DNA from: Alcaligenaceae bacterium
GTDB taxonomy: Bacteria; Pseudomonadota; Gammaproteobacteria; Burkholderiales; Burkholderiaceae_B
Assembly: GCA_013416435.1 (NCBI GenBank)
Contig: JACCEN010000001.1
Location: 310,001-374,000 of the forward strand
DNA length: 64,000 nucleotides
Direction of reading: 5' to 3'
Numbering within the stretch: position 1 is the first letter of the stretch; each line of letters begins with the position of its first letter. Below the pieces are notes generated by a model, which was not told where the DNA came from, ran no database searches, and saw only the letters and a program-made list of their open reading frames with translations. Both the position numbers and the translations under genes were made by a program. This document shows, piece by piece, positions 36,312 to 47,423 of this stretch.

Positions 36312-36341
36312 AGTATAGCGTGATTTTTGACCTGTAAGCAA
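36312..36341 (-). promoter_or_regulatory. Promoter of the atp operon
   Basis: On the minus strand TTGCTT (36336-36341), an 18-base spacer and TATACT (36312-36317), placed about 45 bases before the atpI GTG. Both hexamers match sigma-70 well. Confidence 0.7.
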
Positions 36342-36421
36342 CACGTCAGATAAGGCTTTTTGTGCGGCGCGCAACACCCGCCCGGCATCTTCCCTATGAA
36401 ACGGCCGATATGAAACTTATC

Positions 36422-37198
36422 TTAACGGTGCTTGAATTCGGGCTGGCGCTTCTCGACGAAGGCGGCCATGCCCTCTTTCTGATCCTCGCTCGCAAAAAGC
36501 GCATGGAAATTACGGCGCTCGTACATCAGCGTTTCGCTCAAGGAGCCCTCGTAAGCCATATTGACGCATTCCTTGGCCATGATGACCGACGGCAGCGACA
36601 TGGAAGCGATAATGGTGGCGGCCTCCATGGCTTCATCCATCAGCTTGCCAAGGGGCACCACCCGCGACACGAGGCCCGCGCGTTCGGCCTCTTCCGCATC
36701 CATCATGCGGGCGGTCAGTATCAGATCCATGGCCTTCGCCTTGCTGACGGCGCGCGGCAGGCGCTGGGTTCCTCCGTAACCCGGAATGACGCCCAGCTTG
36801 ATTTCCGGCTGGCCGAATTTCGCGTTGTCGGCCGCGATGATGAAATCGCACTGCATGGCCAGTTCGCACCCGCCGCCCAGCGCATAGCCCGCAACCGCTG
36901 CAATGATGGGTTTGCGTATGCGCTTCAAGGATTCCCAATTGCCGCCCAGATAGTCTTTTTTATAGACATCCATGTAAGACCAGCTTTGCATCGCGCCGAT
37001 ATCCGCGCCCGCCGCGAAAGCCTTTTCGTTGCCCGTCAAGACCATGACACTGATATTGTCATCGGCGTCGAACGCGCGCATGGCGTCGGCCAGCTCGTCG
37101 ATGACTTCATTGCTCAGCGCGTTAAGGGCCTTGGGACGATTCAGCGTCAGCACCCCCACGCGACCGTGGACCTCGACTTTCACCAATGGCGCATCCAT
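36422..37198 (-). CDS. Enoyl-CoA hydratase
   Basis: 258 residues from the ATG at 37198, with AAGGAG 6 bases upstream. Crotonase fold: [16 protein letters not shown], the CoA and oxyanion loop [11 protein letters not shown], and both catalytic glutamates in [13 protein letters not shown] and [22 protein letters not shown]. It hydrates trans-2-enoyl-CoA in beta-oxidation; the standard short-chain type. Only 31 bases separate it from the divergent M61 peptidase gene. Confidence 0.94.
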   Translation of the reverse strand: MDAPLVKVEVHGRVGVLTLNRPKALNALSNEVIDELADAMRAFDADDNISVMVLTGNEKAFAAGADIGAMQSWSYMDVYKKDYLGGNWESLKRIRKPIIAAVAGYALGGGCELAMQCDFIIAADNAKFGQPEIKLGVIPGYGGTQRLPRAVSKAKAMDLILTARMMDAEEAERAGLVSRVVPLGKLMDEAMEAATIIASMSLPSVIMAKECVNMAYEGSLSETLMYERRNFHALFASEDQKEGMAAFVEKRQPEFKHR

Positions 37199-37229
37199 GC
37201 CTTCTCCTTGTAGCAAGTAATATATTGGA

Positions 37230-39011
37230 ATGAAAACAGAACCGATACTTTACAGCGTAACGCCTTTTGATCCGAGCGGCCACCGGCTCAAGATCACCCT
37301 GTCCATACCTGGTCCGGATCCCGCCGGCCAGGCGCTTTCACTGCCTGCCTGGATACCGGGCAGCTACCTGATCCGCGACTTTTCTCGCCAGATAGAAACC
37401 ATACAGGCAACCCACCGCGGCAAGCCGGTGCCCTTGTCCAAGACCGGCAGCCATCGCTGGCTATGCGAGCCGGTCTCCGGCCCGCTGCTGGTGGAATACA
37501 CCGTCTATGCCTGGGACCTCTCCGTGCGCAGCGCGCACGTCGATGAAACGCATGCGTTTTTCAATGGCACCAGCATATTTCTGGAGGTCGAGGGCCGCAG
37601 CGCAGAACCCTGCCTGCTGAAGCTCTGCCCTCCTCCACACACGAAAACATGGCGAGTCCACACCAGCCTGCCTGAGGCCGCGGGCCTACCCGGTGCGGCG
37701 CGCCGGCATGGATTCGGCCTGTATCGCGCAAGCAACTACGACGATCTCATCGATCACCCCGTCGAAATGGGTACCCCGCAAGTCGTCAGCTTTTCGGCGC
37801 ATGGCGCAGAACACGAAATGGTCTTCACAGGCGTCATCCCCGGCCTGGACCTGGAACGCATCGCTGCCGACACCAAGCGAATTTGCGAAACCCAGATCGA
37901 GTTCTTCGAACCCGATACGCGCCAGGCGCCGTTTCTCGACAGCGCCGATCGCTATGTGTTCATGACCATGGTCACGGGCGATGCTTACGGGGGCCTCGAA
38001 CATCGCGCATCGACCGCCCTCATGGCTTCGCGCGCAGATTTGCCGACCATCGGCCGCAAAGACGCCGGCGAAGGCTATCAGACCTTCCTGGGCCTGGTCA
38101 GCCATGAGTACTTCCATACCTGGAACGTGAAGCGCATCAAGCCGGCCGCCTTCGCGCCCTATGACCTGAGCCGCGAGAATCACACCCGGCTGCTGTGGGT
38201 ATTCGAGGGATTCACCTCTTATTACGACGACTTGATGCTCTTGCGGTCCGGCGTGATCCTCGACACCGACTATCTGCGCCTCCTCGGCAAGACGATTGCC
38301 AACGTGCATGGCGCCGGCGGGCGCTTCAAGCAGAGCGTTGCCGAAAGCTCTTTCGACGCCTGGACACGCTACTACAAACAGGACGAGAACTCCCCGAATG
38401 CCCTGGTCAGCTACTACACCAAGGGCGCGCTGGTGGCGCTTGGGCTCGATCTACTGATACGCGAAAGCAGTGGGCACAAGCACTGCCTGGACGACGTCAT
38501 GAGGCTCATGTGGCAACGTTTCGGCAAGGACTTCTACCGCGGCTCGCCCTCGGGCGTCGCGGAAGACGCCATGCCCGATCTGATCCGTGAGGCGACGGGC
38601 GTCGATGCCTCGAACTTCCTTGACCGCCATGCGCTGGGCCGCGAAGACATACCGCTAGACCGTATGCTGGCGGCCAGCGGCATCCGGATGGAATGGAAGA
38701 GCTCTTCCGAAGCCCCATCGCTGGATGTCCGCATGCGTGCCGTCAACGGCGAGCTTCAGTTCGCCACCGTGCGGGAAGGCGGCGCCGCCCATACCGGAGG
38801 CATTTCAGCGGGCGATGTCCTGGTGGCGCTGGACGGCCTGCGGACCGCTGACAATGCCGCGCTGGAACGCCTGCTGCGCTCGTATCAGCCCGGCGACGTG
38901 GTCCAGCTGCATGTATTCCGGCGCGACGAGCTCCGCGCCTACAGCGTCAAGCTGAGCCCGCCCGCGCGCCTGGAATGCGTATTGACGCGGGAGGGGGGGC
39001 AGACCCCGTAG
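37230..39011 (+). CDS. M61 family peptidase with PDZ domain
   Basis: 593 residues. The zinc site is HEYFH (about residue 292) in [19 protein letters not shown], with the third ligand in [21 protein letters not shown]. The N-terminal beta domain begins [26 protein letters not shown] domain near the C-terminus ([25 protein letters not shown]) gives the usual M61 glycyl-aminopeptidase architecture. No signal peptide is evident, so it is probably cytoplasmic. The last five codons and the TAG stop come from a palindromic repeat (38994-39025). Confidence 0.92.
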   Translation: MKTEPILYSVTPFDPSGHRLKITLSIPGPDPAGQALSLPAWIPGSYLIRDFSRQIETIQATHRGKPVPLSKTGSHRWLCEPVSGPLLVEYTVYAWDLSVRSAHVDETHAFFNGTSIFLEVEGRSAEPCLLKLCPPPHTKTWRVHTSLPEAAGLPGAARRHGFGLYRASNYDDLIDHPVEMGTPQVVSFSAHGAEHEMVFTGVIPGLDLERIAADTKRICETQIEFFEPDTRQAPFLDSADRYVFMTMVTGDAYGGLEHRASTALMASRADLPTIGRKDAGEGYQTFLGLVSHEYFHTWNVKRIKPAAFAPYDLSRENHTRLLWVFEGFTSYYDDLMLLRSGVILDTDYLRLLGKTIANVHGAGGRFKQSVAESSFDAWTRYYKQDENSPNALVSYYTKGALVALGLDLLIRESSGHKHCLDDVMRLMWQRFGKDFYRGSPSGVAEDAMPDLIREATGVDASNFLDRHALGREDIPLDRMLAASGIRMEWKSSSEAPSLDVRMRAVNGELQFATVREGGAAHTGGISAGDVLVALDGLRTADNAALERLLRSYQPGDVVQLHVFRRDELRAYSVKLSPPARLECVLTREGGQTP

Positions 39012-39025
39012 GGGGTCTGACCCCC
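38994..39025. repeat. Single palindromic repeat overlapping the M61 gene end
   Basis: Arms GGGGGGCAGACCCC and GGGGTCTGACCCCC around GTAG, one mismatch. The centre provides the TAG stop of the M61 peptidase gene, and the repeat ends one base before the stop codon of the convergent flavoprotein gene. Confidence 0.88.
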
Positions 39026-39928
39026 TCAAGCCGCCTCGAGCCGCGCCTGGATCGCCTTGGCGGCCGTCACGCCGTCCGCCAAGGCAGTGACGACGCAGGG
39101 ATGCTGGCGCTGCGCGACTTCGCCGATGGCATACACGCCGGGATGGCTGGTCTGGGCGGTTTGAGTATCGGTTGCGATGAATCCTTGTGCGTTGCGCCGC
39201 AGGCCCAGCGATTCTGCATAGTCGGCGCAAGGCTCCCAGCCGTAGAACACCATAAGCAGGTCGTACTTGGCACCATTGACGCTGCGCCTTGCGCCATCGA
39301 CGGCATATTCGCCGACATGGATGGCGGAACGCGGTAGCTGCTGCACGAACTGGCGCTGCGCACGTACCGTGCGCGCATACAGGTCCACCGATTTGGCGCC
39401 ATGATCGAGCACATACAAGGCGTTTTCAAATCCGTTGTCGCCGCCCCCCAGCACCGCGACGCTTTTCCCGTGGAAATCGTGATCGGAGACATGCGCGCCC
39501 GGTCCAACCAGCACGCCGGCCAGACCCGCAAACTGCGCCCTTCCACGCGGCAGAACACCCGATGCCAGAACGACGCTGCGACCGCGCAGTGGCTGGGCAT
39601 CAAGGCCGTGGACATGTACGGTGAAGCCTTGCGCATCGGCGTCGATGCGGTCCACCCGGCACGAAAGCCGGAGAGGCACGTCGGCCAAATGAAGGCTATG
39701 CGCCAGGTTGTCAGCGACCTGTGTTCCCGTCATGCCGGGCAGGCTGGCGTTCCATTCGTCCATGTATGAATGACTGCGGCACAGCCCGCCCGGCTCGCCG
39801 GCGGCTTCGACCAGCACCGGCGCAAAGCCCAGACGCGACAGCCATACCGCACAGGAAACGCCCGCGGGCCCCCCACCCACGATCACCGCGTCGAATATCT
39901 TGTCGTACATACCGCTGCTTGCGCTCAT
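39026..39928 (-). CDS. Thioredoxin reductase-like FAD/NAD(P) oxidoreductase without redox cysteines
   Basis: About 300 residues; starts at 39946, 39928 and 39910 are all possible, the middle one having a partial ribosome site. FAD motif FDAVIVGGGPAGVSCAVWLSRLG, NAD(P) motif VAVLGGGDNGFENALYVLDHGAKSVDLYAR and a final PGVYAIGEVAQRQHPCVVTALADGVTAAKAIQ. The CxxC disulphide of thioredoxin reductase is absent. This resembles ferredoxin/flavodoxin-NADP reductases of the TrxR-like class and related proteins. The substrate is unknown. Confidence 0.82.
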   Translation of the reverse strand: MSASSGMYDKIFDAVIVGGGPAGVSCAVWLSRLGFAPVLVEAAGEPGGLCRSHSYMDEWNASLPGMTGTQVADNLAHSLHLADVPLRLSCRVDRIDADAQGFTVHVHGLDAQPLRGRSVVLASGVLPRGRAQFAGLAGVLVGPGAHVSDHDFHGKSVAVLGGGDNGFENALYVLDHGAKSVDLYARTVRAQRQFVQQLPRSAIHVGEYAVDGARRSVNGAKYDLLMVFYGWEPCADYAESLGLRRNAQGFIATDTQTAQTSHPGVYAIGEVAQRQHPCVVTALADGVTAAKAIQARLEAA

Positions 39929-39994
39929 ACCTGTCCCGAATTCCATTGCGCTGTTAAAGCACTACAATTCCAACAATTCCACAAGGCCCACATT

Positions 39995-40354
39995 ATGCCC
40001 ACCCGCCGTATTTTCTTTAGCCAGATATCCCTGGATGCACGTATCGGCATTCTCGAGCACGAATTGCGCGCCACTCAACCACTGCACATCGACGCCGAGT
40101 TCGACGTGGACGTCAATCAGCAAGTCCATGACCAGAACATACAGACAGTCCTGGATTATCGCCTGCTGCGCCACGCCATCGTAGACGAATGCACGCAGGC
40201 ACATGTCAATCTGCTTGAAACGCTCAGCGAGCGGGTCGTCGAACGCATCTTCAAGGAATTCCGCGAAGTGCAATTCGTTAAAATCCGCATCAGCAAACCC
40301 CTGGCGTTCTCGGACTGCGCAGCTGTCGGCATAGAGCTGCAGCGCAGCCGCTGA
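39995..40354 (+). CDS. folB: Dihydroneopterin aldolase
   Basis: 119 residues from the ATG at 39995. FolB cleaves 7,8-dihydroneopterin in folate synthesis. Visible hallmarks: [60 protein letters not shown] (catalytic Glu region) and [21 protein letters not shown]. It starts just upstream of ttcA (16-base gap). Confidence 0.92.
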   Translation: MPTRRIFFSQISLDARIGILEHELRATQPLHIDAEFDVDVNQQVHDQNIQTVLDYRLLRHAIVDECTQAHVNLLETLSERVVERIFKEFREVQFVKIRISKPLAFSDCAAVGIELQRSR

Positions 40355-40370
40355 TCCATCATTCAATACC

Positions 40371-41336
40371 ATGCAAGTCGAAACCATACCCACCATCGCG
40401 CGTGAGCAGGACGTTCACGAGGAAATCCGCCGGGCCCAGAAGCAACGCCTGAACGAGAACAAGCTGACCAAGCGCCTGATGCGTGAAACAGGCCGCGCCA
40501 TCAGCGATTTCAACATGATAGAAGATGGCGACAAGGTCATGGTCTGCCTGTCGGGCGGCAAGGACTCGTACAGCATGCTGGACATCCTGCTGACGCTGAA
40601 GGCGCGCGCGCCCATCAAGTTCGACATCATCGCCGTCAACCTGGATCAGAAGCAGCCCGGCTTTCCCGATCATATCCTGCCGGAATACCTGAAATCGATA
40701 AATGTGCCTTTCCACATCGAAACCCAGGATACCTATTCCATCGTCACACGCGTGATTCCAGAAGGCAAGACCATGTGCTCGCTCTGTTCACGCCTGCGGC
40801 GCGGCATCCTGTATCGCGTGGCCGGCGAACTGGGCGCGACGAAGATCGCGCTCGGCCACCACCGTGACGACATCCTGGGCACATTCTTCCTGAACCTGTT
40901 CTATGGCGGACGCATGAAAGCCATGCCGCCCAAGCTGATGTCGGACGACGGCAAGCACATCATCATCCGCCCGCTGGCCTACATTCCTGAGAAGGACCTG
41001 ATCGCCTATTCGGAACTGAAACAATTCCCCATCATCCCGTGCAACCTCTGCGGCTCGCAGGAGAACCTGAAGCGCAAGGAAATGACACGCATGATCGCCG
41101 AGTGGGACCGTAAATTCCCGGGCCGCTCATGGAATGTGTATGGGGCGCTATCGCGCGTCGTTCCATCGCACCTGATGGACACCGAGCTGTTCGACTTCAC
41201 CGGCCTCAAGCCCACCGGCATCCCGGACGACAACGGCGACAAGGCTTTCGACGCAGATGATTTCGACGCCCTGGCGGCGTCGACCCTTCTTCCTGAAGGA
41301 GTCAGGCCGCGGGGTCAGACCCTGGATGGGGTCTGA
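40371..41336 (+). CDS. ttcA: tRNA 2-thiocytidine(32) synthetase
   Basis: 321 residues. PP-loop ATPase that thiolates cytidine 32 of some tRNAs, using an iron-sulphur cluster. The ATP motif is [16 protein letters not shown] and the cluster cysteines lie in [11 protein letters not shown] and [15 protein letters not shown]. The C-terminal ten or so residues ([11 protein letters not shown]) are not family sequence; they are encoded by the palindromic repeat starting at 41311, which also supplies the TGA stop. Confidence 0.95.
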   Translation: MQVETIPTIAREQDVHEEIRRAQKQRLNENKLTKRLMRETGRAISDFNMIEDGDKVMVCLSGGKDSYSMLDILLTLKARAPIKFDIIAVNLDQKQPGFPDHILPEYLKSINVPFHIETQDTYSIVTRVIPEGKTMCSLCSRLRRGILYRVAGELGATKIALGHHRDDILGTFFLNLFYGGRMKAMPPKLMSDDGKHIIIRPLAYIPEKDLIAYSELKQFPIIPCNLCGSQENLKRKEMTRMIAEWDRKFPGRSWNVYGALSRVVPSHLMDTELFDFTGLKPTGIPDDNGDKAFDADDFDALAASTLLPEGVRPRGQTLDGV

Positions 41337-41436
41337 CCCCGAGCTTTGGGAGATCCTGCAAAGGGCCAGACCCCGTACGGGGTCTGGCCCTATACCCATA
41401 CGCTAAGGGGTCAGACCCCATCCGGGGTCTGACCCC
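41311..41436. repeat. Cluster of three palindromic repeats overlapping ttcA and ubiX ends
   Basis: Units at 41311-41340 (decayed left arm GGGGTCAGACCCT), 41363-41390 (GGGCCAGACCCC/GGGGTCTGGCCC, paired substitution) and 41407-41436 (centre ATCC). The first lies over the end of ttcA and the third lies wholly inside the end of ubiX, so the cluster bridges two convergent genes. Confidence 0.9.
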
Positions 41437-42023
41437 ACGTCTGATCCCGCGCCATCCATGCCCTCCCAACTAGGCCCCGGGACGGCTACATCCACGAGCT
41501 CCAGCACCCGGGCGACCGTGTGGTCCACCATTTCCTCCAAGGTCTTTGGATGATGGTAGAAAGCGGGCAACGGCGGAAAAACGATGCCGCCCATTTCGGT
41601 GACCGCGGTCATGTTGCGCAAGTGCGCCAGGTTGAAAGGCGTTTCACGTACCATCATCACCAGGCGGCGGCGTTCTTTCAGCGTAACGTCGGCAGCGCGC
41701 GTGATGAGGTTATCGGACAAGCCGTGGGCGACCGCCGCAAGGGTACGCATGGAACACGGCGCGACGATCATGCCTGCGGTGGAAAAGCCGCCGCTGGCCA
41801 AGGTCGCGCCGACATCCCGAAAACTGTAGACGCGATCCGCCAGGGCATGGACCTCTTGCCGGCTCATGCCCAATTCGTACTTGATGTTCAGCACACCGGG
41901 CGGCGACACCACCAGGTGCGTTTCCACATCGGGTACCTGGCGCAGCATTTGCAGCATGCGCACGGCATAAATGGCGCCCGTGGCACCTGTTATGCCAATG
42001 ACCAGCCTGCGCGGCGAGGTCAC
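41403..42023 (-). CDS. ubiX: Flavin prenyltransferase UbiX
   Basis: 206 residues from the GTG at 42021-42023, whose GTGA overlaps the grxD stop. UbiX makes prenylated FMN for the decarboxylase UbiD. Hallmarks: [101 protein letters not shown]. After [14 protein letters not shown] the usual protein would end; about 20 extra residues follow, the last ten ([10 protein letters not shown]) read from a palindromic repeat. Confidence 0.94.
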   Translation of the reverse strand: MTSPRRLVIGITGATGAIYAVRMLQMLRQVPDVETHLVVSPPGVLNIKYELGMSRQEVHALADRVYSFRDVGATLASGGFSTAGMIVAPCSMRTLAAVAHGLSDNLITRAADVTLKERRRLVMMVRETPFNLAHLRNMTAVTEMGGIVFPPLPAFYHHPKTLEEMVDHTVARVLELVDVAVPGPSWEGMDGAGSDVGSDPGWGLTP

Positions 42024-42346
42024 TCGAGCGCACCAGCCTCTTTCAGTACGGTGGCGAGTTCGCCGTTTTCGTACATTTCGGCAATGATGTCGGAGCCACC
42101 GATGAATTCGCCCTTCACATACAGCTGAGGGATGGTGGGCCAGTTCGAGTAGTCCTTGATGCCCTGGCGGACGAGGTCGTCGTCCAGCACATTGACCGTC
42201 ACCAGCTTGGTAACGCCTGATGCTTTCAGAATCTGAATGGCACGGCCGGAAAAACCGCATTGGGGAAATTGGGCCGTGCCTTTCATGAATAGCACGACCG
42301 GATGGCCCGTTACGGTTTCACGGATGAAATCTTGCACTTCGCTCAT
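42020..42346 (-). CDS. grxD: Monothiol glutaredoxin (Grx4 type)
   Basis: 108 residues. The CGFS active site in [18 protein letters not shown], followed by [20 protein letters not shown], defines the iron-sulphur carrier class. It delivers or stores [2Fe-2S] clusters. It sits between prmC and ubiX in one run. Confidence 0.96.
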   Translation of the reverse strand: MSEVQDFIRETVTGHPVVLFMKGTAQFPQCGFSGRAIQILKASGVTKLVTVNVLDDDLVRQGIKDYSNWPTIPQLYVKGEFIGGSDIIAEMYENGELATVLKEAGALE

Positions 42347-42370
42347 GATGCTGTTTGTTCCTGGAAAAAA

Positions 42371-43195
42371 TCAATTATAAAAACCACCGGTGACTCGCTC
42401 TATGCCGGCCAGATCCTGATGGCTGGCGATGCGCGAGAAGCCTGCCGAAGCCAGCAACCCTCGTACCGCGGCCGCCTGATCCCAGCCATGTTCCATGAAC
42501 AGCGCGCCACCCGGCCTGAGCCTGGCGGAGGCACCGCGGACGATGTCAGCGAGATCAGCCAGGCCGTCGCCGCCATCGGTCAGCGCACCAGCCGGTTCAA
42601 AACGGACATCGCCCTGCTTAAGATGATGGTCGTTTACTGCAATATACGGCGGATTGGACACAATGACATCAAAATCCTTATGCCCCAACAGGGCATCGTA
42701 CCAATTACCGCGCAAAAATTCGACTCGAGCGGCCAGGGCATCCGCATTGGCCTGCGCGACAAGCAGAGCCTCATCGCTCAGGTCGGTCGCGTAGACGTCG
42801 GCGTCGGGCCGTTCCAGGGCAAGGGAAACCGCAATCGCTCCGGACCCGGTCCCCAAGTCTGCGACCCTTGGTGCCCGATCTGACGGCAGATGCCGCAAAG
42901 CGATTTCCACCAGAAGCTCCGTCTCGGGACGAGGAATCAGCACGGCCGGCGAAACATGAAACATACGGCCGAAGAATTCGCGCTCGCCCAGTATGTAAGC
43001 CATGGGTTCGCCTGCCAGTCGGCGGGCTTCGAGGTCATGAAAGCGCGCCACATGTTCAGAATCCAATGGGTCTGTATCGTGCGCGACCAGCCACACCCTG
43101 GAAACGCCCAGCACCCGCTGCCACAGCATCTGGAACTCAAGCCGAGGCAACGATGAACGGCCGGCCAGCCCACGCAGATGGTTCGTCTCAGTCAT
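42371..43195 (-). CDS. prmC: Release factor glutamine methyltransferase
   Basis: 274 residues. PrmC methylates the glutamine of the GGQ motif of release factors with S-adenosylmethionine. Motif I is [17 protein letters not shown] and the catalytic NPPY is in [14 protein letters not shown]. Its start overlaps the end of prfA, its substrate gene, by eight bases, the usual arrangement. Confidence 0.96.
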   Translation of the reverse strand: MTETNHLRGLAGRSSLPRLEFQMLWQRVLGVSRVWLVAHDTDPLDSEHVARFHDLEARRLAGEPMAYILGEREFFGRMFHVSPAVLIPRPETELLVEIALRHLPSDRAPRVADLGTGSGAIAVSLALERPDADVYATDLSDEALLVAQANADALAARVEFLRGNWYDALLGHKDFDVIVSNPPYIAVNDHHLKQGDVRFEPAGALTDGGDGLADLADIVRGASARLRPGGALFMEHGWDQAAAVRGLLASAGFSRIASHQDLAGIERVTGGFYN

Positions 43196-44267
43196 GCCCC
43201 AGGGCGGCCAGTTGCTCCGCCTGATGCTCAGCCAGGAGCGCCCCCGTCAGCTCGTCCATATCGCCTTCCATGATGTTGTTGAGCTTGTACAGGGTGAGAT
43301 TGATGCGATGGTCGGTGACCCGGCCTTGCGGATAATTGTAGGTACGGATCCGCTCGGAGCGATCGCCGGAACCCACCAGACTCTTGCGCTGTGCAGCTTC
43401 TTTGGCGTGTTGCTCCTGCTGCTGCTTGTCCTTCAACCGGGCGGCCAGCACCTGCATGGCCTTGTCCTTGTTGCGATGCTGCGAACGATCGTCCTGGCAC
43501 TCCACCACCAGCCCAGTCGGCAAGTGGGTGATCCGCACCGCCGAGTCCGTCTTGTTGATGTGCTGGCCGCCGGCGCCGCTGGCCCGGAAAGTATCGATGC
43601 GCAGGTCGGACGGGTTGATGACGATGTCGCTTTGCGCGTCCGCCTCGGGCAGCACCGCCACCGTGCATGCCGATGTATGGATACGCCCCTGGGTTTCGGT
43701 TTCCGGCACGCGCTGCACCCGGTGAGCACCGGACTCGAACTTCAGGCGCCCATAGACGCCGTCGCCATCCACCCGGGCAATGACTTCCTTGTACCCGCCG
43801 ATTTCCGACTCGTTCGCCGACATGAGCTCCACGCGCCAGCCGCGCCCTTCCGCATAGCGGCTGTACATGCGCAACAGGTCGCCGGCAAACAAGGCGCTTT
43901 CATCGCCGCCGGTGCCCGCGCGTATTTCCAGGAATACATTGCGGCTGTCGTCGGGATCGCGGGGAAGCAGCAGAATCTGCAACTCGGCTTCCAGTTCTTC
44001 CAGCTTTTCCTTTCCCAGCTTCAACTCTTCTTCGGCCATCGAGCGCATGTCGGCGTCGGCCATCATTTCCTGAGCCGCAGCGATGTCGCCTTCCGTCGCG
44101 GCATACGAGTTGAAGACCACGACCACCGGCTCCAATTCGGCGCGTTCGCGGGACAGCTTGCGAAATCGGTCCATATCGCCGGCGATTTCGGGTTCGGCCA
44201 ACAGGGCATCGACTTCGATTAATCGGTGAGCAAGCTGCTCCAACCGATTGCGCATGGAACTTTTCAT
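43188..44267 (-). CDS. prfA: Peptide chain release factor 1
   Basis: 359 residues from the ATG at 44267 ([23 protein letters not shown]); the frame is open further upstream without conservation. GGQ lies in [20 protein letters not shown]. The stop-codon-reading tripeptide is PET ([13 protein letters not shown]) where E. coli has PAT; this keeps the PxT pattern of RF1. The C-terminal domain has [24 protein letters not shown]. Confidence 0.96.
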   Translation of the reverse strand: MKSSMRNRLEQLAHRLIEVDALLAEPEIAGDMDRFRKLSRERAELEPVVVVFNSYAATEGDIAAAQEMMADADMRSMAEEELKLGKEKLEELEAELQILLLPRDPDDSRNVFLEIRAGTGGDESALFAGDLLRMYSRYAEGRGWRVELMSANESEIGGYKEVIARVDGDGVYGRLKFESGAHRVQRVPETETQGRIHTSACTVAVLPEADAQSDIVINPSDLRIDTFRASGAGGQHINKTDSAVRITHLPTGLVVECQDDRSQHRNKDKAMQVLAARLKDKQQQEQHAKEAAQRKSLVGSGDRSERIRTYNYPQGRVTDHRINLTLYKLNNIMEGDMDELTGALLAEHQAEQLAALGHD

Positions 44268-44330
44268 AAAACGAATGGGAAATGGACAGGGAAGAAAACG
44301 GGCGCAATACGACAGCAAGTCGTAGCGCCG

Positions 44331-45605
44331 CTAACGCCTGCGTTCGACGGTGGGCAGAAGCCGGGGCATGAGGCCCAGCAGTTGCTGGCGCTCTTCGCCT
44401 TCGCTGCGATTGAGGGCGGCCAGCGGACCGTGCATGTATTTTTGGGTAAGGCCGCGCGCCAGTTGTTCGAGGACGGCTTCCGGGGAATCGCCACGCGCCA
44501 GCATGCGCCGCGCGCGTTCGAGCTCCGCCTGCTGGACCTCTTCGGCAGACTGCTGGAAGCTGACGATGGCCGGCACGATTTCACGGCTTTGAAGCCAGTG
44601 CATGAAGTGCTGGACGCGGGTTTCGATGATGGCTTCGGCCTGCACCACGGCGGCGCGACGGGCATCGGTGCCGCTTTGCACCATGCGACCTAGGTCATCG
44701 ACCGAATACAGATAGACGTCGGCCAGGCGGCCGACTTCGGTTTCGATGTCGCGGGGAACCGCCAGGTCGATCATGACCATGGGACGATGCCGGCGCGAAC
44801 GCGTGGCCCTTTCTACCATCCCCAATCCGAGGATGGGCAAGGAGCTTGCCGTACAGGACACGATGACATCGAAATCGGCGAGGCGATCAGGGATGTCGGA
44901 AAGCTTCATGGTCTTGGCCACGAAGCGCGAAGCCAGGAGCTCGGCGCGTTCCAGCGTGCGATTGGCCACCACCATGTTCTTCGGCTTGAGCGCCGCGAAG
45001 TGGGTCGCGCAAAGTTCGATCATTTCGCCTGCGCCGATGAACAGCACACCAGCTTGAGACAGATCGCCAAAAACGCGTTCGGCCAGGCGGACCGCGGCGG
45101 CGGCCATGGACACGGAGTGCGCACCGATGGCGGTTTGCGACCGGACTTCCTTGGCAACCGAAAACGTGCGCTGGAACAGCTGGTGCAGCAAGGTGCCCAG
45201 CGAGCCCGCCTGTTCAGCGGCGCGAACGGCGTCTTTCATCTGCCCCAGGATCTGGGGTTCGCCCAGCACCATGGAATCCAGCCCGCTGGCCACCCGGAAA
45301 GCATGGCGCACCGCGTCGTTCTGTTGATACTGGTACAGATGAGGCCGCAAGCTGCCCGCTTCCAGGCGATTGAAATCGGCCAGCCAGGACGGAATATGCT
45401 CTTGAACCTGCGGTTCGGCCGCACAGTATATTTCAGTGCGGTTACAGGTGGACAGGATGGCCGCTTCGCGCACCGACGCACCAAATGCCGACCGCAGGCC
45501 ATCAAGCGCGGGACGCAGGACGTCGACCGGAAAAGACACGCGTTCGCGCACCGAAACCGGGGCGGAAACGTGGTTCAAACCGAAAGTAAGGACGTCTACG
45601 GACAT
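44331..45605 (-). CDS. hemA: Glutamyl-tRNA reductase
   Basis: 424 residues from the ATG at 45605 ([23 protein letters not shown]). It makes glutamate-1-semialdehyde, the first step of tetrapyrrole synthesis by the C5 route. The nucleophilic Cys is in [13 protein letters not shown]; other marks are [36 protein letters not shown] (NADPH domain) and the dimerisation helix at the end. A TATAAT (minus strand, 45645-45650) lies 40 bases upstream. First gene of the hemA-prfA-prmC-grxD-ubiX run. Confidence 0.96.
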   Translation of the reverse strand: MSVDVLTFGLNHVSAPVSVRERVSFPVDVLRPALDGLRSAFGASVREAAILSTCNRTEIYCAAEPQVQEHIPSWLADFNRLEAGSLRPHLYQYQQNDAVRHAFRVASGLDSMVLGEPQILGQMKDAVRAAEQAGSLGTLLHQLFQRTFSVAKEVRSQTAIGAHSVSMAAAAVRLAERVFGDLSQAGVLFIGAGEMIELCATHFAALKPKNMVVANRTLERAELLASRFVAKTMKLSDIPDRLADFDVIVSCTASSLPILGLGMVERATRSRRHRPMVMIDLAVPRDIETEVGRLADVYLYSVDDLGRMVQSGTDARRAAVVQAEAIIETRVQHFMHWLQSREIVPAIVSFQQSAEEVQQAELERARRMLARGDSPEAVLEQLARGLTQKYMHGPLAALNRSEGEERQQLLGLMPRLLPTVERRR

Positions 45606-45825
45606 GGGTATGGTATGTAACGCCGTTGGCGCTTGCGATGGCCCATTATAGTCCGCTCCTGACCTTTTACTGAAATCCGGCTTTTGCTTTATCTCAAACT
45701 TGTGTAATATGCCGGCTTCTTCGTGGTCCCTGGGATACAGAGGGCTGCGAATCAGGCGCAGACCGCCTGGAATGTGGCGATTCAGCACGCATTTTGTTTT
45801 TAGTGTATTATTTCGCCTTCTCGTT

Positions 45826-45901
45826 GGCCTGGTAGCTCAGTCGGTAGAGCAGAGGATTGAAAATCCTTGTGTCGGTGGTTCGATTCCGCCCCAGGCCACC
45901 A
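45826..45901 (+). tRNA. tRNA-Phe (anticodon GAA), integration site
   Basis: Acceptor GGCCTGG pairs with CCAGGCC, the anticodon stem and loop are GGATT-GAA-AATCC, the T loop is GGTTCGATTCC, and CCA is encoded. The integrase gene starts 178 bases downstream in the same direction, so the 3' end of this tRNA is the probable attachment site. The matching repeat at the other end of the island is not in the window. Confidence 0.97.
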
Positions 45902-46079
45902 TCCCCTCTTCCCTCCCTGTCTCACCAAGTTCCATTTCCATTGCGAAAACAAGGACTTGCGACAAAAATCCATCCCAGACTGTCTCATCGGATCCCACTG
46001 AATCCCGGGCTTTTTGTTCCCTGCTGTGTTCCCTTAACCTATTCCCAGTTTCTCCAGGGAACAAATTGGGAGCCAAGTG

Positions 46080-47423
46080 ATGAGACTTACAGTCAAAGCC
46101 ATAGAACTCGCCCAACCCGCAGCCAAAGAGTATCTGCTGTCCGACGGCAACAAACTGTACCTTCGCGTTCACCCGAGGGGTAGTAAAAGTTGGCAATTCA
46201 ATTACACAAATATCGAAGGAAAGCGAGTCAAGCTTACACTGGGAACCTTCCCCGAGACATCGCTCGCCAGTGCTCGCGTGCTTGCAGCAGAACAACGAGA
46301 GCACCTCGCAACGGGCAAAGACCCCCGCATCCAAAAACAGGAAGAACAGCAAGAGGCTCAACGCCAGGCGCTGGCCACCTTCGAGCAAGTCGCCCGAGAG
46401 TGGCACGCGCACGCAAAGAAGGTACATGAATGGAGCGAGGACTACAGCCAGAAGATCCTCCGACAACTGGAACTGCATGCTTTCCCTAAACTCGGTCGTC
46501 ACCCTATCGGCTCACTGAACCGACTGGACGTACTGCAGTGCCTGGAAGCCATTTCTCTTGCCGGCACCCGGGAAACCGCCATCCGGTTACGAGAAAGCTT
46601 GCAACGGGTCTTCGCCCGGGCCGTCACGCTTGGACTCTTAGAACCGGGCCAGAATTACATGGCAAAAGGTGTGGCAGATTTCAAACTGCGCAGCCCGATA
46701 GTGAAGCACTACGCCACCATTCTGGAACCCGCCAAGATTGGCCAACTGATGCGTGACATCCGCGGATACACAGGGCATTACATCGTCTGCTGCGCCCTGC
46801 GAATCATGCCTTACGTGTTTCAACGCCCCGGACAGATTCGCATGATGGAATGGGAACAGCTCGATCTTGATGCCGGCGTCTGGATTTGCCCACCCCGCAT
46901 GATGAAGATGCGAGAAGCTCACAAGAACAGTGGGCAAGCAGCCTCACACGTGGTTCCCTTACCTACGCAAGTCATTGACATCCTTCATCAGCTCCACACG
47001 GTCACAGGGCCAGTCGGCCCCGTGTTCAAAAGCGTGTCGCGTCGGCGAGGCAAAAACGGCTACTCACGCTATATTTCGAACAACACCATGAACAGCGCTT
47101 TGCGGGCCTTGGGCTATGACACCCAAACCGACATTACCGGCCATGGCTTCCGAGCAATGGCACGAACGCTTATTCGTGAACGGCTGGGATGGGACAGAGA
47201 AATGATCGAGAAGCACCTGGCTCACGTCTCAGACGAAGAACTGGGTGAAGCCTACGACAGAACCCGCTTCATCGAACAACGCCATGAAATGGCGCAGGCA
47301 TGGGCCGACTATCTGGATCAGTTGGCTGACAGGAAGATTCCCGTCACCGATGATTCTGCACGTTCAGTTACGCCGAATCCCTTCAACTCCCATATATCCA
47401 ATCAAGCGCGCATCCTTCAATAG
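46080..47423 (+). CDS. P4-type tyrosine recombinase (site-specific integrase)
   Basis: 447 residues. The N-terminal DUF4102 arm-binding domain (LTVKAIELAQPAAKEYLLSDGNKLYLRVHPRGSKSWQFNY...KLTLGTFPETSLASAR) is followed by a SAM-like core-binding domain and the catalytic domain. Catalytic residues can be placed: Arg in FQRPGQIRMMEWEQL, HGFR in ITGHGFRAMARTLIRERLG, and the nucleophilic Tyr in LGEAYDRTRFIEQR. ATG at 46080 has GGGAG 7 bases upstream (a GTG lies one codon earlier). Adjacent to tRNA-Phe, it integrates and excises the island. The stretch upstream (45902-46079) has GTTCCCT-type repeats that may be arm sites. Confidence 0.95.
   Translation: MRLTVKAIELAQPAAKEYLLSDGNKLYLRVHPRGSKSWQFNYTNIEGKRVKLTLGTFPETSLASARVLAAEQREHLATGKDPRIQKQEEQQEAQRQALATFEQVAREWHAHAKKVHEWSEDYSQKILRQLELHAFPKLGRHPIGSLNRLDVLQCLEAISLAGTRETAIRLRESLQRVFARAVTLGLLEPGQNYMAKGVADFKLRSPIVKHYATILEPAKIGQLMRDIRGYTGHYIVCCALRIMPYVFQRPGQIRMMEWEQLDLDAGVWICPPRMMKMREAHKNSGQAASHVVPLPTQVIDILHQLHTVTGPVGPVFKSVSRRRGKNGYSRYISNNTMNSALRALGYDTQTDITGHGFRAMARTLIRERLGWDREMIEKHLAHVSDEELGEAYDRTRFIEQRHEMAQAWADYLDQLADRKIPVTDDSARSVTPNPFNSHISNQARILQ

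Noticed and set aside
43188-44267. PET instead of PAT in the stop-codon-reading loop of release factor 1
   Set aside because: It keeps the PxT pattern that defines RF1 and is likely ordinary for this group.
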